From the NCBI RefSeq assembly GCF_030269605.1, contig NZ_BSTQ01000016.1:195280-253258 (forward strand): a stretch of DNA of 57,979 nucleotides, read 5' to 3'. Shown here piece after piece: positions 35,472 to 43,746 of this stretch (the first letter of the stretch is position 1; the number at the start of each line of letters is the position of its first letter). Source of the stretch: Lentzea sp. NBRC 105346. GTDB lineage: Bacteria; Actinomycetota; Actinomycetes; Mycobacteriales; Pseudonocardiaceae. A model generated the notes under the pieces. The model saw only the letters and a program-made list of their open reading frames with translations, had not been told where the DNA came from and ran no database searches. Position numbers and translations under genes: made by a program.

Positions 35472-37547
35472 GTGGACGACATCGCACTCCGGGAAATGGC
35501 CGAGGAACGCCTGCGGGCCCTTGCGGGTCCCGAGGCGACGCTGCGCGAGGACCAGTGGACCGCCATCCACGCGCTGGTCGCGCTGCGCCGCAGAGCCTTG
35601 GTCGTGCAACGCACCGGATGGGGCAAGTCGGCCGTGTACTTCATCGCGACCGCGCTGCTGCGCGAGCTCGGCGAGGGACCGACCGTCATCGTGTCGCCAC
35701 TACTGGCGTTGATGCGCAACCAGATCGACGCGGCGGCACGGCTCGGCGTGCACGCGGCGACGATCAACTCGGCGAACACCGAGGACTGGGACCACGTCCA
35801 GGACCAGGTGACCGCGGGCGAGGTCGACGTGCTCCTGGTGAGTCCGGAACGCCTGAACAACCCGGACTTCCGCGACGCCGTGCTGCCGTCGCTCACCGCG
35901 TCCGCGGGGATGCTCGTGGTGGACGAGGCGCACTGCATCTCCGACTGGGGCCACGACTTCCGGCCCGACTACCGGCGGCTGCGCACGTTGCTCACCGAGC
36001 TGCCCGCGGGTGTGCCGGTGCTGGCGACCACCGCGACCGCGAACGACCGGGTGGTGCGGGACGTTACCGAGCAGCTCGGGCTCGGGGCGGAGTCGGACAC
36101 GCTGGTGATGCGCGGGCCGTTGGACCGCGACAGCCTGCATCTGTCCGTGGCGCGGCTGCCGACGGCCGAGGCCCGCCTCGGGTGGCTCGCCGAGCACCTG
36201 GAGCGGCTGCCCGGTTCCGGGATCATCTACACGCTGACCGTGGCGCAGACCGACGACGTGGCCTCGTTCCTGCGCGACCGCGGCTACGAGGTGGCGGCGT
36301 ACTCCGGCCGGACCGAGCAGGCGGATCGGCTGAAGGCCGAAGACGACCTGCTCGCGAACCGGGTCAAGGCGCTCGTGGCGACGTCCGCGCTCGGCATGGG
36401 CTTCGACAAGCCGGACCTGGGTTTCGTCGTGCACCTGGGAGCGCCGCAGTCGCCGATCGCGTACTACCAGCAGATCGGTCGTGCGGGTCGTGGTGTCGAA
36501 CGGGCCGAGGTGCTGCTGCTGCCGGGCCCGGAGGACAAGGACATCTGGGCGTACTTCGCCTCACTGGCGTTCCCGCCGGAGCAGGTGGTCCGGCAGGTGC
36601 TGAACGTCCTGAACGACCGTCCACTGTCGACGGCCGCGATCGAGCCGATGGTGGAGCTGTCGCGGTCACGCCTGGAGGTCGTCCTCAAGGTGCTGGACGT
36701 CGACGGCGCGGTCCGGCGCGTACGGGGCGGCTGGGTATCGACCGGGCAGCCATGGTCGTACGACGCCGAGCGGTATTCGCGCATCGCGGTGGCCCGCCGC
36801 GCCGAGCAGGACGCGATGATCGCCTACCTCGGGACCGACGAGTGCCGTATGCGGTTCCTGCAGCTACAGCTGGACGATCCGCACGCCCGCCCGTGCGGAC
36901 GCTGTGACAACTGCACCGGCACCCGCGTGTCCACCGAGGTGTCGTCGGCCGCCGCGGGTGCGGCCCGCGATCGCCTGATGCGTCCCGGTGTGGAGATCGC
37001 GCCCCGCAAGATGTGGCCGACCGGAATGGCCGCGATCGGGGTGTCGCTCTCCGGGCGCATCAGGGCGGACGAGGTGGCGGAGAACGGCCGCGCGCTGGGC
37101 AGGCTCACCGACATCGGCTGGGGCAACCGCCTGCGGACTCTGTTCGCCTCGGCGGATGCGCCGATCCCGGACGACGTGTTCGCCGCGTGCGTCAAGGTGC
37201 TCTCCGGGTGGGGCTGGACGGAGCGCCCGGTCGGTGTCGTGACCATCGGGTCGCGCAGCCGCCCGGAGCTGGTCGGCAGCTTCGGTCAGCGGATCGCCAC
37301 CATCGGCCGGCTTCCGCTGCTGGGCCAGGTGTGGGTCGGCGAGTCGCCGCGTCGGGTGAACAGCGCACAGCGGCTCGCCGGGCTCGTACGGCACACCGAG
37401 GGGCCGGACCTTTCCGGCGTCGGCGGTCCCGTCCTGCTGATCGACGACCAGGTCGACACGGGCTGGACCATGACCGTCGCGGCGCGGCTGCTGCGGCAGG
37501 CCGGCGCGCCCGCGGTGCTGCCCTTCGCCTTGGGGGTGACGGCCTAG
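35472..37547 (+). CDS. RecQ-family helicase with C-terminal phosphoribosyltransferase-like domain
   Basis: 691 residues from GTG 35472, 8 nt after AAAGG; GTG 35463 is an alternative. SF2 motifs: Q-like REDQWTAI, motif I RTGWGKSAVYF, motif II VVDEAHCISDWGHDFRPDY, motif III LATTATAND, motif VI QQIGRAGRG. A zinc-binding region follows (CRMRFLQLQLDD to CGRCDNC). The last ~110 residues include VLLIDDQVDTGWTMTVAARL, which resembles the PRPP loop of type I phosphoribosyltransferases (ComF-like). It unwinds DNA 3'-5' in repair. The tail's purpose is unknown. A much longer frame upstream is antisense to proA and rejected. Confidence 0.92.
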   Translation: MDDIALREMAEERLRALAGPEATLREDQWTAIHALVALRRRALVVQRTGWGKSAVYFIATALLRELGEGPTVIVSPLLALMRNQIDAAARLGVHAATINSANTEDWDHVQDQVTAGEVDVLLVSPERLNNPDFRDAVLPSLTASAGMLVVDEAHCISDWGHDFRPDYRRLRTLLTELPAGVPVLATTATANDRVVRDVTEQLGLGAESDTLVMRGPLDRDSLHLSVARLPTAEARLGWLAEHLERLPGSGIIYTLTVAQTDDVASFLRDRGYEVAAYSGRTEQADRLKAEDDLLANRVKALVATSALGMGFDKPDLGFVVHLGAPQSPIAYYQQIGRAGRGVERAEVLLLPGPEDKDIWAYFASLAFPPEQVVRQVLNVLNDRPLSTAAIEPMVELSRSRLEVVLKVLDVDGAVRRVRGGWVSTGQPWSYDAERYSRIAVARRAEQDAMIAYLGTDECRMRFLQLQLDDPHARPCGRCDNCTGTRVSTEVSSAAAGAARDRLMRPGVEIAPRKMWPTGMAAIGVSLSGRIRADEVAENGRALGRLTDIGWGNRLRTLFASADAPIPDDVFAACVKVLSGWGWTERPVGVVTIGSRSRPELVGSFGQRIATIGRLPLLGQVWVGESPRRVNSAQRLAGLVRHTEGPDLSGVGGPVLLIDDQVDTGWTMTVAARLLRQAGAPAVLPFALGVTA

Positions 37548-38170
37548 CGAACCTGCGACACAACTGAATCCGGCAAACGCGGCACGACCGAGTCGCTGTG
37601 CAGGTAGCGGTCACGCGGATCCGCTGACAAGTAACGCAACCCCGGTGCAGGACGGGGTGGCAGGTCACGACTTCGAACGCCACGCGGCCCCAGCAAACCG
37701 AGGCACTCGCGGCATCGCACCCGCAGCACGGACCCACTGACCCGCAACACAACCCCGACGCAGGACGGGGCGGCAGGTCACGACTCCGAACGCCACGCGG
37801 CCCCAGCAAACCGACGCACCCGCGGCATCGCATCGCCACCGTCGCGGCATCGCGCCCCGCGCAACGAGACTCGCCCCGCCACGAAACCACCCAGCCGATC
37901 ACTGCACCCAGCGGCAACGCAGATCCACTGACCAGCAACACAACCCCGATGCAGGACGGGGCGGCAGGTCACGACTCCGAACGCCACGCGGCCCCAGCAA
38001 ACCGACGCACCCGCGGCATCGCATCGCCGCCGTCGCGGCATCGCGCCCCACACAGCGCGACTCGCGCCGCCACGAAACCACCCAACCGATCACTGCACCC
38101 AGCGGCAACCCGGATCCACTGACCGGAAAGACAGCCCCGGTGCAGGACGGAGTGGTCGTAGTGTCTGGCC
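37548..38170. repeat. 191-bp tandem repeat with flanking partial copies
   Basis: The 623-bp gap between recQ and the second P450 contains no gene. The motif CCCCGxxGCAGGACGGxGxGG recurs at 37640, 37753, 37944 and 38135: intervals 113, 191 and 191 bp. Two nearly identical full 191-bp units (37753-37943 and 37944-38134) follow a shortened unit and precede a truncated one. 191 is not a multiple of three, so it is not a protein repeat. Each unit carries CATCGC-type short repeats and CAGGTCACGACT. Possibly a recombination or regulatory element; the role is unknown. Confidence 0.85.
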
Positions 38171-39412
38171 ATGACCCCGGACGTGGTGCGGTTCCGGCAG
38201 GCGGACGTGCTGGCGGCGTTGCACCGCCGCTTCGGCCCGGTAGTGCGGCTCGGCCCGTACACGTACCTGCTGGGCCCGGAGGCGAACCGGTTCGTCTTCG
38301 CCAACGCGCAGCTGTTCCGCGTCGAGGAGGCGTTCCAGGCACTCGTACCGGTCGACGGTCCGACGTCGCTGATCGTCAGTGACGGCGAGGACCACCGGAG
38401 GCGCAGGCGGCTCGTGCAGCCCGCGTTGCACCACCGGCAGATCGCGGGCTACGTGAAGGTCATGGCGGACAACGCCGACGCGACCATCGACGCCTGGCGA
38501 CCGGGCCAGGTCGTGGACGTCTACCAGGAGTTCCGCGCGGCCATCCGGCGCAGCACGATCCAGTCGCTGTTCGGCCGGCGGCTCGCCGGGGACGCGGAGT
38601 TCTTCGGCACGGAACTGCAGGCGCTGCTCGACCTGATCGACCGCAACCCGCCGGTCGTCGCGTGGCTGCGGCGGCTGCGGACGCCGACCTGGCGGCGTGC
38701 AATGGCGGCGCGGGCCAGGGTGGACGCGCGGATCTACGCGGAGATCGCGCGGGTGCGTGCCGGTGAGGGCGACGCGGACGACAACGTGCTGTCCACGCTG
38801 GTGCACGGCCGCGACGAGGACGGTTGTGCGCTGAGCGACCTGGAGATCAGGGACCAGGCGGTCACGCTGATCGCCGCCGGGTACGAGACGACGAGCGCGG
38901 CCATGGCGTGGGCGGTGTTCAGCCTGCTGCGCCACCGGACGGTCTGGGATCGGGCCAAGGCCGAAGTGGACGCCGCGGGCGAAGACCTGAAGCGGTTGCC
39001 GTACCTGACCAGTGTGGTCAACGAGACGCTGCGCCTGTACCCACCGGCGGTGGTCTCGGCACGCACCGCTGCCCAGGACTTCGAGTTCGCCGGCAGACGG
39101 ATCAAGCAGGGCACCTTCCTCCTCTACAGCCCGTACGTCACGCATCGGCTGCCGGACGTCTGGCCGGATCCGCTGCGCTTCGACCCGGACCGCTGGTCCC
39201 GGAAGCCGGCGCCGCACGAGTTCCTGCCGTTCGGCGGCGGGCCGCACCGTTGTGTCGGCGCGACGCTGGCGACTACAGAGCTGACGGTGATGCTTGCTCG
39301 ACTGCTCGCCAGGGCCGAGCTGAAACTCGTGCCGCAGCGCGTGACGCCGACGAGCGTGGCCGCGATGCGCCCGAAGTACGGCGTGCTGGCCGAGGTCACA
39401 CGATCAGCATGA
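38171..39412 (+). CDS. Cytochrome P450 (second copy)
   Basis: 413 residues. I-helix LIAAGYETTSAAMAW, K-helix NETLRLYPP (ExxR), and haem loop FGGGPHRCVGATLATTE with Cys361. The motifs are of the CYP135/CYP138 or eukaryote-like type, unlike the first P450, so it came from a separate lineage. The N-terminus (MTPDVVRFRQADVLAALHRR) lacks a membrane anchor. No good SD before ATG 38171, which sits directly after the tandem repeat. Convergent with the DUF1772 gene, overlapping 17 bp. Confidence 0.92.
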   Translation: MTPDVVRFRQADVLAALHRRFGPVVRLGPYTYLLGPEANRFVFANAQLFRVEEAFQALVPVDGPTSLIVSDGEDHRRRRRLVQPALHHRQIAGYVKVMADNADATIDAWRPGQVVDVYQEFRAAIRRSTIQSLFGRRLAGDAEFFGTELQALLDLIDRNPPVVAWLRRLRTPTWRRAMAARARVDARIYAEIARVRAGEGDADDNVLSTLVHGRDEDGCALSDLEIRDQAVTLIAAGYETTSAAMAWAVFSLLRHRTVWDRAKAEVDAAGEDLKRLPYLTSVVNETLRLYPPAVVSARTAAQDFEFAGRRIKQGTFLLYSPYVTHRLPDVWPDPLRFDPDRWSRKPAPHEFLPFGGGPHRCVGATLATTELTVMLARLLARAELKLVPQRVTPTSVAAMRPKYGVLAEVTRSA

Positions 39413-39800
39413 CGAGAGCACCAGCAGACGCCACTGTGCGGACGTGGTTCCACAGCGTCCATCGCGAGAGGTACTCGGGCCAGTACGCATCGTCGGTCCG
39501 CTCGAGACGGTTGTTCATCGGCACGTTGACGAACATCGTCAGCAGCAGCGACCCGACGATGTAGAGCAGGCCGCCGATCACGCGCCCGTTGAATACCGCG
39601 ATGCCGCTCAACACCCCGGTGCCGAGGAACACCAGCAGGAACAAGGGGTTCTGGATCCGCACGTTGACGCGGCGCATCGCCGCGCGCGCAGCATCGGCGG
39701 ACAGGTCGCGCAGCCCAGGCATCACGGCGGTGGAGAACGAGAAGAACAGCCCGGCCATGAGACCGGACCCGACTGCGGCGAGGAGCGTGATGGTCTGCAT
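39396..39800 (-). CDS. DUF1772 (anthrone oxygenase family) membrane protein
   Basis: 134 residues from ATG 39800; GTG 39824 is a possible earlier start. Four membrane helices: TLLAAVGSGLMAGLFFSFST, LFLLVFLGTGVLSGIAVF, GGLLYIVGSLLLTMFVN, and a C-terminal TVASAGALVMLIV. The MFVNVPMNNRLE segment with Asn residues is a family hallmark. Some fungal members oxygenate anthrones; bacterial roles are unknown. Its 3' end overlaps the P450 gene by 17 bp convergently. Confidence 0.82.
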   Translation of the reverse strand: MQTITLLAAVGSGLMAGLFFSFSTAVMPGLRDLSADAARAAMRRVNVRIQNPLFLLVFLGTGVLSGIAVFNGRVIGGLLYIVGSLLLTMFVNVPMNNRLERTDDAYWPEYLSRWTLWNHVRTVASAGALVMLIV

Positions 39801-39888
39801 GGGTTCACTGTCCAACGTGATCACGGGACCATCAATGACAGTTCATCGCGAAAGCTTGCTCGTTCGTCCAGACTGAAGCCACCCCGGT

Positions 39889-40168
39889 CTGACCAAGCTG
39901 CTGATCGTGTTCTGCGTCGGGCTCGCGCTCTGCCCGGGCGATGACGTCGATCGCGCCCGCGTTGATGAGCGAGCTGTTCCCGACCGAGCTGCGTGGCCTG
40001 GGCATCGGCGCCTGGTACAACCTGACGGTCGCGCTCTTCGGCGGCACCGCGCCGCTGGTCATCCAATGGCTCAGCGACGCGTTCTTCTGGTACGTCGCGG
40101 GCGGCGCGGTGATCGCGTTCCTGGTGATCCTCACGTTGCCGGAGACCAGGAACGCCGAGCTCACCTAG
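39889..40168 (+). pseudogene. C-terminal remnant of an MFS (metabolite:H+ symporter-like) transporter
   Basis: Codons from 39889 read LTKLLIVFCVGLALCPG, then the frame shifts and continues SIAPALMSELFPTELRGLG, GTAPLVIQWLSDAFFWYVAG and VILTLPETRN before TAG. This is the last two or three helices of MHS-type sugar-acid transporters (SELFPTxxR, GGTAPL). The N-terminal ~350 residues are missing and a frameshift divides what remains, so the gene is dead. It ends 8 bp inside the convergent proB 3' end. Confidence 0.8.
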
Positions 40169-41288
40169 CGAGCGGCACCAGGTCGTCGGCGTGCACGACC
40201 TCGCGGCGCTGCTCCTCCGGCAGGTGGTGGCTGGAGCGGCCGATCAACGACGGCAGCTCGGCGGCGTCGAACCCCGCCACCCCGCGGGCGACGACAGCAC
40301 CCGTGGTGTCCACCAGTTCGACCACGTCACCGGCCTCGAAGTCTCCGTCGACACCGGTGATGCCGGCTGCGAGCAGGGAACGGCGACGGCCCACGACCGC
40401 GGCGACGGCACCGTCGTCGAGGTGCAGCCGGCCGACCGCGTCGGCGGCGTAGCCGAGCCAGAACCGGCGCGCAGACAACCGCGAGCCGCCGGCGGCGAAG
40501 GCCGTGCCGACGGAAGCGGACGACAACGCCGCAAGAGCGTCCGAAGCGCCCGCCAACAGCACGGGAATGCCCGCCGCGGAGGCCAGCCGCGCGGCGGCAA
40601 GCTTGGACGCCATGCCACCGGTTCCCAGGCCCGAAGCGCCGGACGTACCCGCCGACACACCGTCCACATCGGACGCCGACTGGACCTCGGTGATCCGCGA
40701 GGCACCGGGCTTGCGCGGGTCACCGGAGTAGAGAGCGTCCACATCGGACAGCAGGAACAACGCATCGGCGCCGACCAGATGCGCCACGAGGGCGGCGAGC
40801 CGGTCGTTGTCACCGAAGCGGATTTCCTCGGTGGCCACGGTGTCGTTCTCGTTCACCACCGGCACGGCGCCCAGCGCCAGCAGCCGCGAGAACGTGCGCT
40901 GCGCGTTGCGGTAGTGCGAGCGGCGCACGACGTCGTCCGCGGTCAGCAGCACCTGGCCGACGGTCAGCGAGTAGCGGCCGAACGAGTTGGCGTACGCGTG
41001 CGCGAGGGTCAGCTGCCCGACCGACGCGGCGGCCTGCTGCGTGGCCAGGTCACGCGGGCGGCGGGCGATGCCCAGCGGCGCGAGGCCCGCGGCGATCGCG
41101 CCCGACGACACGAGCACCACCTGCGAACCCGCGGCCACCCGCGCCGACAGCGCGTCGACCAGGGCGTCGAGCCGGGAGACGTCCAGGCCGCCCGCCGCCG
41201 TCGTCAACGACGACGAGCCGACCTTCACCACGATGCGGTTCGCCGAAGCGACCGCCTGCCGAGCCTGTGAGACCACGGGGGCCGTCAC
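40161..41288 (-). CDS. proB: Glutamate 5-kinase with PUA domain
   Basis: 375 residues from GTG 41288, three bases after the obg stop. Amino-acid-kinase fold: RIVVKVGSSSLTTAAGGLDV, LVSSGAIAAGLAPLG, VVNENDTVATEEIRFGDNDR and GTGGMASKLAAARLASAAG. The C-terminal ~75 residues (FWLGYAADAVGRLHLDDGAV onward) form the PUA domain present in many ProB proteins. First enzyme of proline synthesis, normally inhibited by proline. Same operon as obg, rpmA and rplU. Confidence 0.96.
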   Translation of the reverse strand: MTAPVVSQARQAVASANRIVVKVGSSSLTTAAGGLDVSRLDALVDALSARVAAGSQVVLVSSGAIAAGLAPLGIARRPRDLATQQAAASVGQLTLAHAYANSFGRYSLTVGQVLLTADDVVRRSHYRNAQRTFSRLLALGAVPVVNENDTVATEEIRFGDNDRLAALVAHLVGADALFLLSDVDALYSGDPRKPGASRITEVQSASDVDGVSAGTSGASGLGTGGMASKLAAARLASAAGIPVLLAGASDALAALSSASVGTAFAAGGSRLSARRFWLGYAADAVGRLHLDDGAVAAVVGRRRSLLAAGITGVDGDFEAGDVVELVDTTGAVVARGVAGFDAAELPSLIGRSSHHLPEEQRREVVHADDLVPLAR

Positions 41289-41291
41289 TGG

Positions 41292-42737
41292 TTACTCCTC
41301 GTCGAACTCGTAGTCTCCGGGCAGGCGCCGAGCCTTCTTGGCGGCCTTGCGGTCCGCGGCGCCGACGCGCTCGTTGCGCTCCAGCCGGGCGTCCGTGCCA
41401 CGGCCGGTCATCGTCATCGCGATGCCGGCGGGCGTGGTCGGCTCCCAGTCGAACACCAGGTCGCCGATGGTGACCTGGCAACCGGGCACGGCGCCCAGCT
41501 TGACCAGTTCCTCCTCGACGCCCAGGCGGTTGAGCCGGTCCGCGAGGTAGCCGACGGCCTCGTCGTTGGAGAAGTCGGTCTGCTTGATCCACCGCTCGGG
41601 CCGGTCGCCCCGCACGATGAAGCCGCCTTCGGTCTCCGGGTCCTCGACCACGGTGAACCCCGCGTCGTCCACGGCGGTCGGCCGCAGCACGATGCGCGTC
41701 GCTTCCTTCTCCGGCTGCGCGGCGCGGTACTCGCGCACCACCTCGGCCAGCGCGAACGTCAGCTCGCGCAGACCCTCGCGCGAGGCCGTCGAGATCTCGA
41801 ACGCGCGCAGGCCGCGCGCCTCGATCTCCGGCTTGACGATGTCCGCGAGGTCGCGAGCGTCCGGAATGTCGATCTTGTTGAGGATCACCACGCGCGGCCG
41901 GTCGGCGAGATCGCCGCCGAGCGACGGCGTGTACTGCGCCAGCTCGGCCTCCAGCGCGTCGATGTCCGACAGCGGGTCGCGGCCCTCTTCGAACGTCGCG
42001 CAGTCCACGACGTGCGCCAGCACCGCGCAGCGCTCGATGTGCCGCAGGAAGTCGAGGCCGAGGCCCTTGCCGTCCGACGCGCCCGGAATGAGGCCCGGCA
42101 CGTCGGCCATGGTGAACACGGTCTCGCCCGCGGTGATCACGCCCAGGTTCGGGACGAGCGTGGTGAACGGGTAGTCGGCGATCTTCGGCTTCGCCGCGGA
42201 GAGCACGGAGATCAGCGACGACTTGCCCGCCGACGGGAAGCCCAGCAGGCCGACGTCCGCGACGGACTTCAGCTCCAGCACCAGATCGCGGGTCTCGCCG
42301 GGCTCGCCGAGCAACGCGAAACCGGGGGCCTTGCGCGCCTTGGACGCCAGCGAGGCGTTGCCCAGACCACCACGGCCACCGGCGGCGGCGATCAGCCGGG
42401 TGCCCTCGCCGACCAGGTCGGCCACGACCTCGCCGTCCTCGGTGAGCACCACGGTGCCGTCCGGCACGCGCAGCTCCAGGTCTTCACCGTTCGCGCCATC
42501 CCGGTTCGCGCCCGCGCCGGCCTTGCCGTTCGTGGCGGCGGCATGCGGGCGGAAGTGGAAGTCGAGCAGGGTGTGCACCTGCGAGTCGACGACGAGGATC
42601 ACGTCGCCGCCCTTGCCGCCGTTGCCCCCGTCGGGGCCGCCGAGCGGCTTGAACTTCTCGCGGTGCACCGAAGCACAACCGTTGCCCCCGTTGCCGGCGG
42701 CAGCGTGGATCACCACCCGGTCTACGAAGCGGGCCAC
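41292..42737 (-). CDS. obg: GTPase Obg (CgtA)
   Basis: 481 residues from GTG 42737 with AGGAAG upstream. Glycine-rich Obg domain (RFVDRVVIHAAAGNGGNGCA, LGGPDGGNGGKGGDVILVVD), G domain (G1 GFPSAGKSSLISVLSAAKPK, G3 DVPGLIPGAS, G4 ILNKIDIPD) and a C-terminal OCT domain (FTVVEDPETEGGFIVRGDRP). 50S-assembly and stress-signalling GTPase. Downstream of rpmA after a strong hairpin. Confidence 0.97.
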   Translation of the reverse strand: MARFVDRVVIHAAAGNGGNGCASVHREKFKPLGGPDGGNGGKGGDVILVVDSQVHTLLDFHFRPHAAATNGKAGAGANRDGANGEDLELRVPDGTVVLTEDGEVVADLVGEGTRLIAAAGGRGGLGNASLASKARKAPGFALLGEPGETRDLVLELKSVADVGLLGFPSAGKSSLISVLSAAKPKIADYPFTTLVPNLGVITAGETVFTMADVPGLIPGASDGKGLGLDFLRHIERCAVLAHVVDCATFEEGRDPLSDIDALEAELAQYTPSLGGDLADRPRVVILNKIDIPDARDLADIVKPEIEARGLRAFEISTASREGLRELTFALAEVVREYRAAQPEKEATRIVLRPTAVDDAGFTVVEDPETEGGFIVRGDRPERWIKQTDFSNDEAVGYLADRLNRLGVEEELVKLGAVPGCQVTIGDLVFDWEPTTPAGIAMTMTGRGTDARLERNERVGAADRKAAKKARRLPGDYEFDEE

Positions 42738-42766
42738 GGAACTACTTCCTTTCCAACGACACGCAA

Positions 42767-42802
42767 CGAGGGGCGGAGCCGGATGACCGGTCCCGCCCCT
42801 CG
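42767..42802 (-). terminator. Hairpin between rpmA and obg
   Basis: Arms CGAGGGGCGG and CCGCCCCTCG enclose a second small stem (ACCGG/CCGGC type). It lies in the 98-bp gap. No U-tract follows, so it may be an attenuator or processing signal that lowers obg-proB expression relative to the ribosomal proteins, or an L-shaped actinomycete terminator. Confidence 0.55.
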
Positions 42803-42835
42803 CTGGGGTGTCTAACTAACGCGCGGAACAGGCCT

Positions 42836-43093
42836 TCAGACCTGGGCCGGCACGATGTTGACGGTCTTGCGACCACGCTTGGTGCCGAACTCGACCGCAC
42901 CGGCGGCGAGCGCGAACAGCGTGTCGTCCTTGCCACGGCCGACGTTGACGCCGGGGTGGAACTTGGTGCCGCGCTGGCGGATCAGGATCTCGCCGGCCTT
43001 GACGACCTGACCACCGAACCGCTTGACCCCGAGGTACTGCGGGTTGGAGTCACGGCCGTTGCGGGAGCTGGATGCACCCTTTTTGTGTGCCAT
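42836..43093 (-). CDS. rpmA: 50S ribosomal protein L27
   Basis: 85 residues, MAHKKGASSSRNGRDSNPQY then LGVKRFGGQVVKAGEILIRQ: canonical bL27 whose N-terminus reaches the peptidyl-transferase centre. It starts directly MAHKKG without a cleavable extension. 14 nt after rplU. Confidence 0.98.
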   Translation of the reverse strand: MAHKKGASSSRNGRDSNPQYLGVKRFGGQVVKAGEILIRQRGTKFHPGVNVGRGKDDTLFALAAGAVEFGTKRGRKTVNIVPAQV

Positions 43094-43107
43094 GAGAAGT
43101 CAGGTCC

Positions 43108-43419
43108 TCACTTACCGGTGATGCCGGTGACCTCGACGCGGGTCAGCTTCTGACGGTGACCCTGGCGCTTGTGGTATCCGGTCTTGTTCTTGAACTTGTG
43201 GATGCGGATCTTGGGACCCTTGGTGTGCTCGACGACCTTGCCGGTCACCGAGAACTTCTCCAGGGCCGCCGCGTCAGCGGTCACGTCGGTGCCGTCGACC
43301 ACGAGCAGTGCCTGGAGGGAGATTTCGGTGCCCGGCTCGCCCTCGAGCTTCTCGACCTCGACGATGTCGCCGACAGCGACCTTGTACTGCTTGCCGCCGG
43401 TCTTGACGATCGCGTACAT
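43108..43419 (-). CDS. rplU: 50S ribosomal protein L21
   Basis: 103 residues, MYAIVKTGGKQYKVAVGDIV and KIRIHKFKNKTGYHKRQGHR, canonical bL21, which binds 23S rRNA. First gene of rplU-rpmA-obg-proB. SD AGGAGA precedes the ATG. A promoter candidate lies about 130 nt upstream. Confidence 0.98.
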   Translation of the reverse strand: MYAIVKTGGKQYKVAVGDIVEVEKLEGEPGTEISLQALLVVDGTDVTADAAALEKFSVTGKVVEHTKGPKIRIHKFKNKTGYHKRQGHRQKLTRVEVTGITGK

Positions 43420-43545
43420 CAGGACGGAAGTCTCCTGCTACTCGATGGTGACGGGCCATGCGCCTCCCCATCAGCAACCGTGTTGATTCCTACTGGCAGC
43501 TGAGGGGGCACACGACGGGACCCGCCGGATGACGGGCCACGCAAT

Positions 43546-43575
43546 AGGTTACGGGAGCCGTGCGCCGCCGGGCAA
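43546..43575 (-). promoter_or_regulatory. Candidate housekeeping promoter of rplU operon
   Basis: On the minus strand TTGCCC (43575-43570) and TAACCT (43551-43546) are separated by 18 nt, a fair SigA match. The -10 hexamer overlaps the stop codon of the small upstream gene. It would give a leader of about 120 nt before rplU. Prediction by eye only. Confidence 0.35.
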
Positions 43576-43746
43576 ACCGGGGTGCCCGAGGCGACGCTCC
43601 GCCTCGGCGAGATGGGACCGCACCAAGCGCGTACCGGCCGCGTCGGCGGGTTGACCTGCCCGCAGTCGCAAGCTTTCCAGCAGCAGACGGCGGGCGACAG
43701 TGGCGGCCTCGGCCGAATCGAGCGCCCTCGGTGTGTCTTCTCTCAC
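43549..43746 (-). CDS. Small 65-residue protein ending the ABC/STAND cassette
   Basis: GTG 43746 overlaps the STAND stop (GTGA) and has GAGGGG upstream, a real translation signal. The protein is Ala/Arg/Leu-rich and helical in pattern: DSAEAATVARRLLLESLRLR and LVRSHLAEAERRLGHPG. It may extend the TPR array of the upstream protein as a separate chain, or be a split-off C-terminus of it. No known family. The codon use is as GC-rich as its neighbours, supporting a real gene. Confidence 0.65.
   Translation of the reverse strand: MREDTPRALDSAEAATVARRLLLESLRLRAGQPADAAGTRLVRSHLAEAERRLGHPGLPGGARLP

Noticed and set aside
37665..38304. Cys/Trp-rich minus-strand repeat proteins in the 191-bp repeat
   Set aside because: The period is not a multiple of three, so the same DNA appears in different frames; no SD or known domain.
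43546..43575. L21-binding autoregulatory leader of rplU
   Set aside because: The leader is about 120 nt, but I cannot see a conserved structure to support one.
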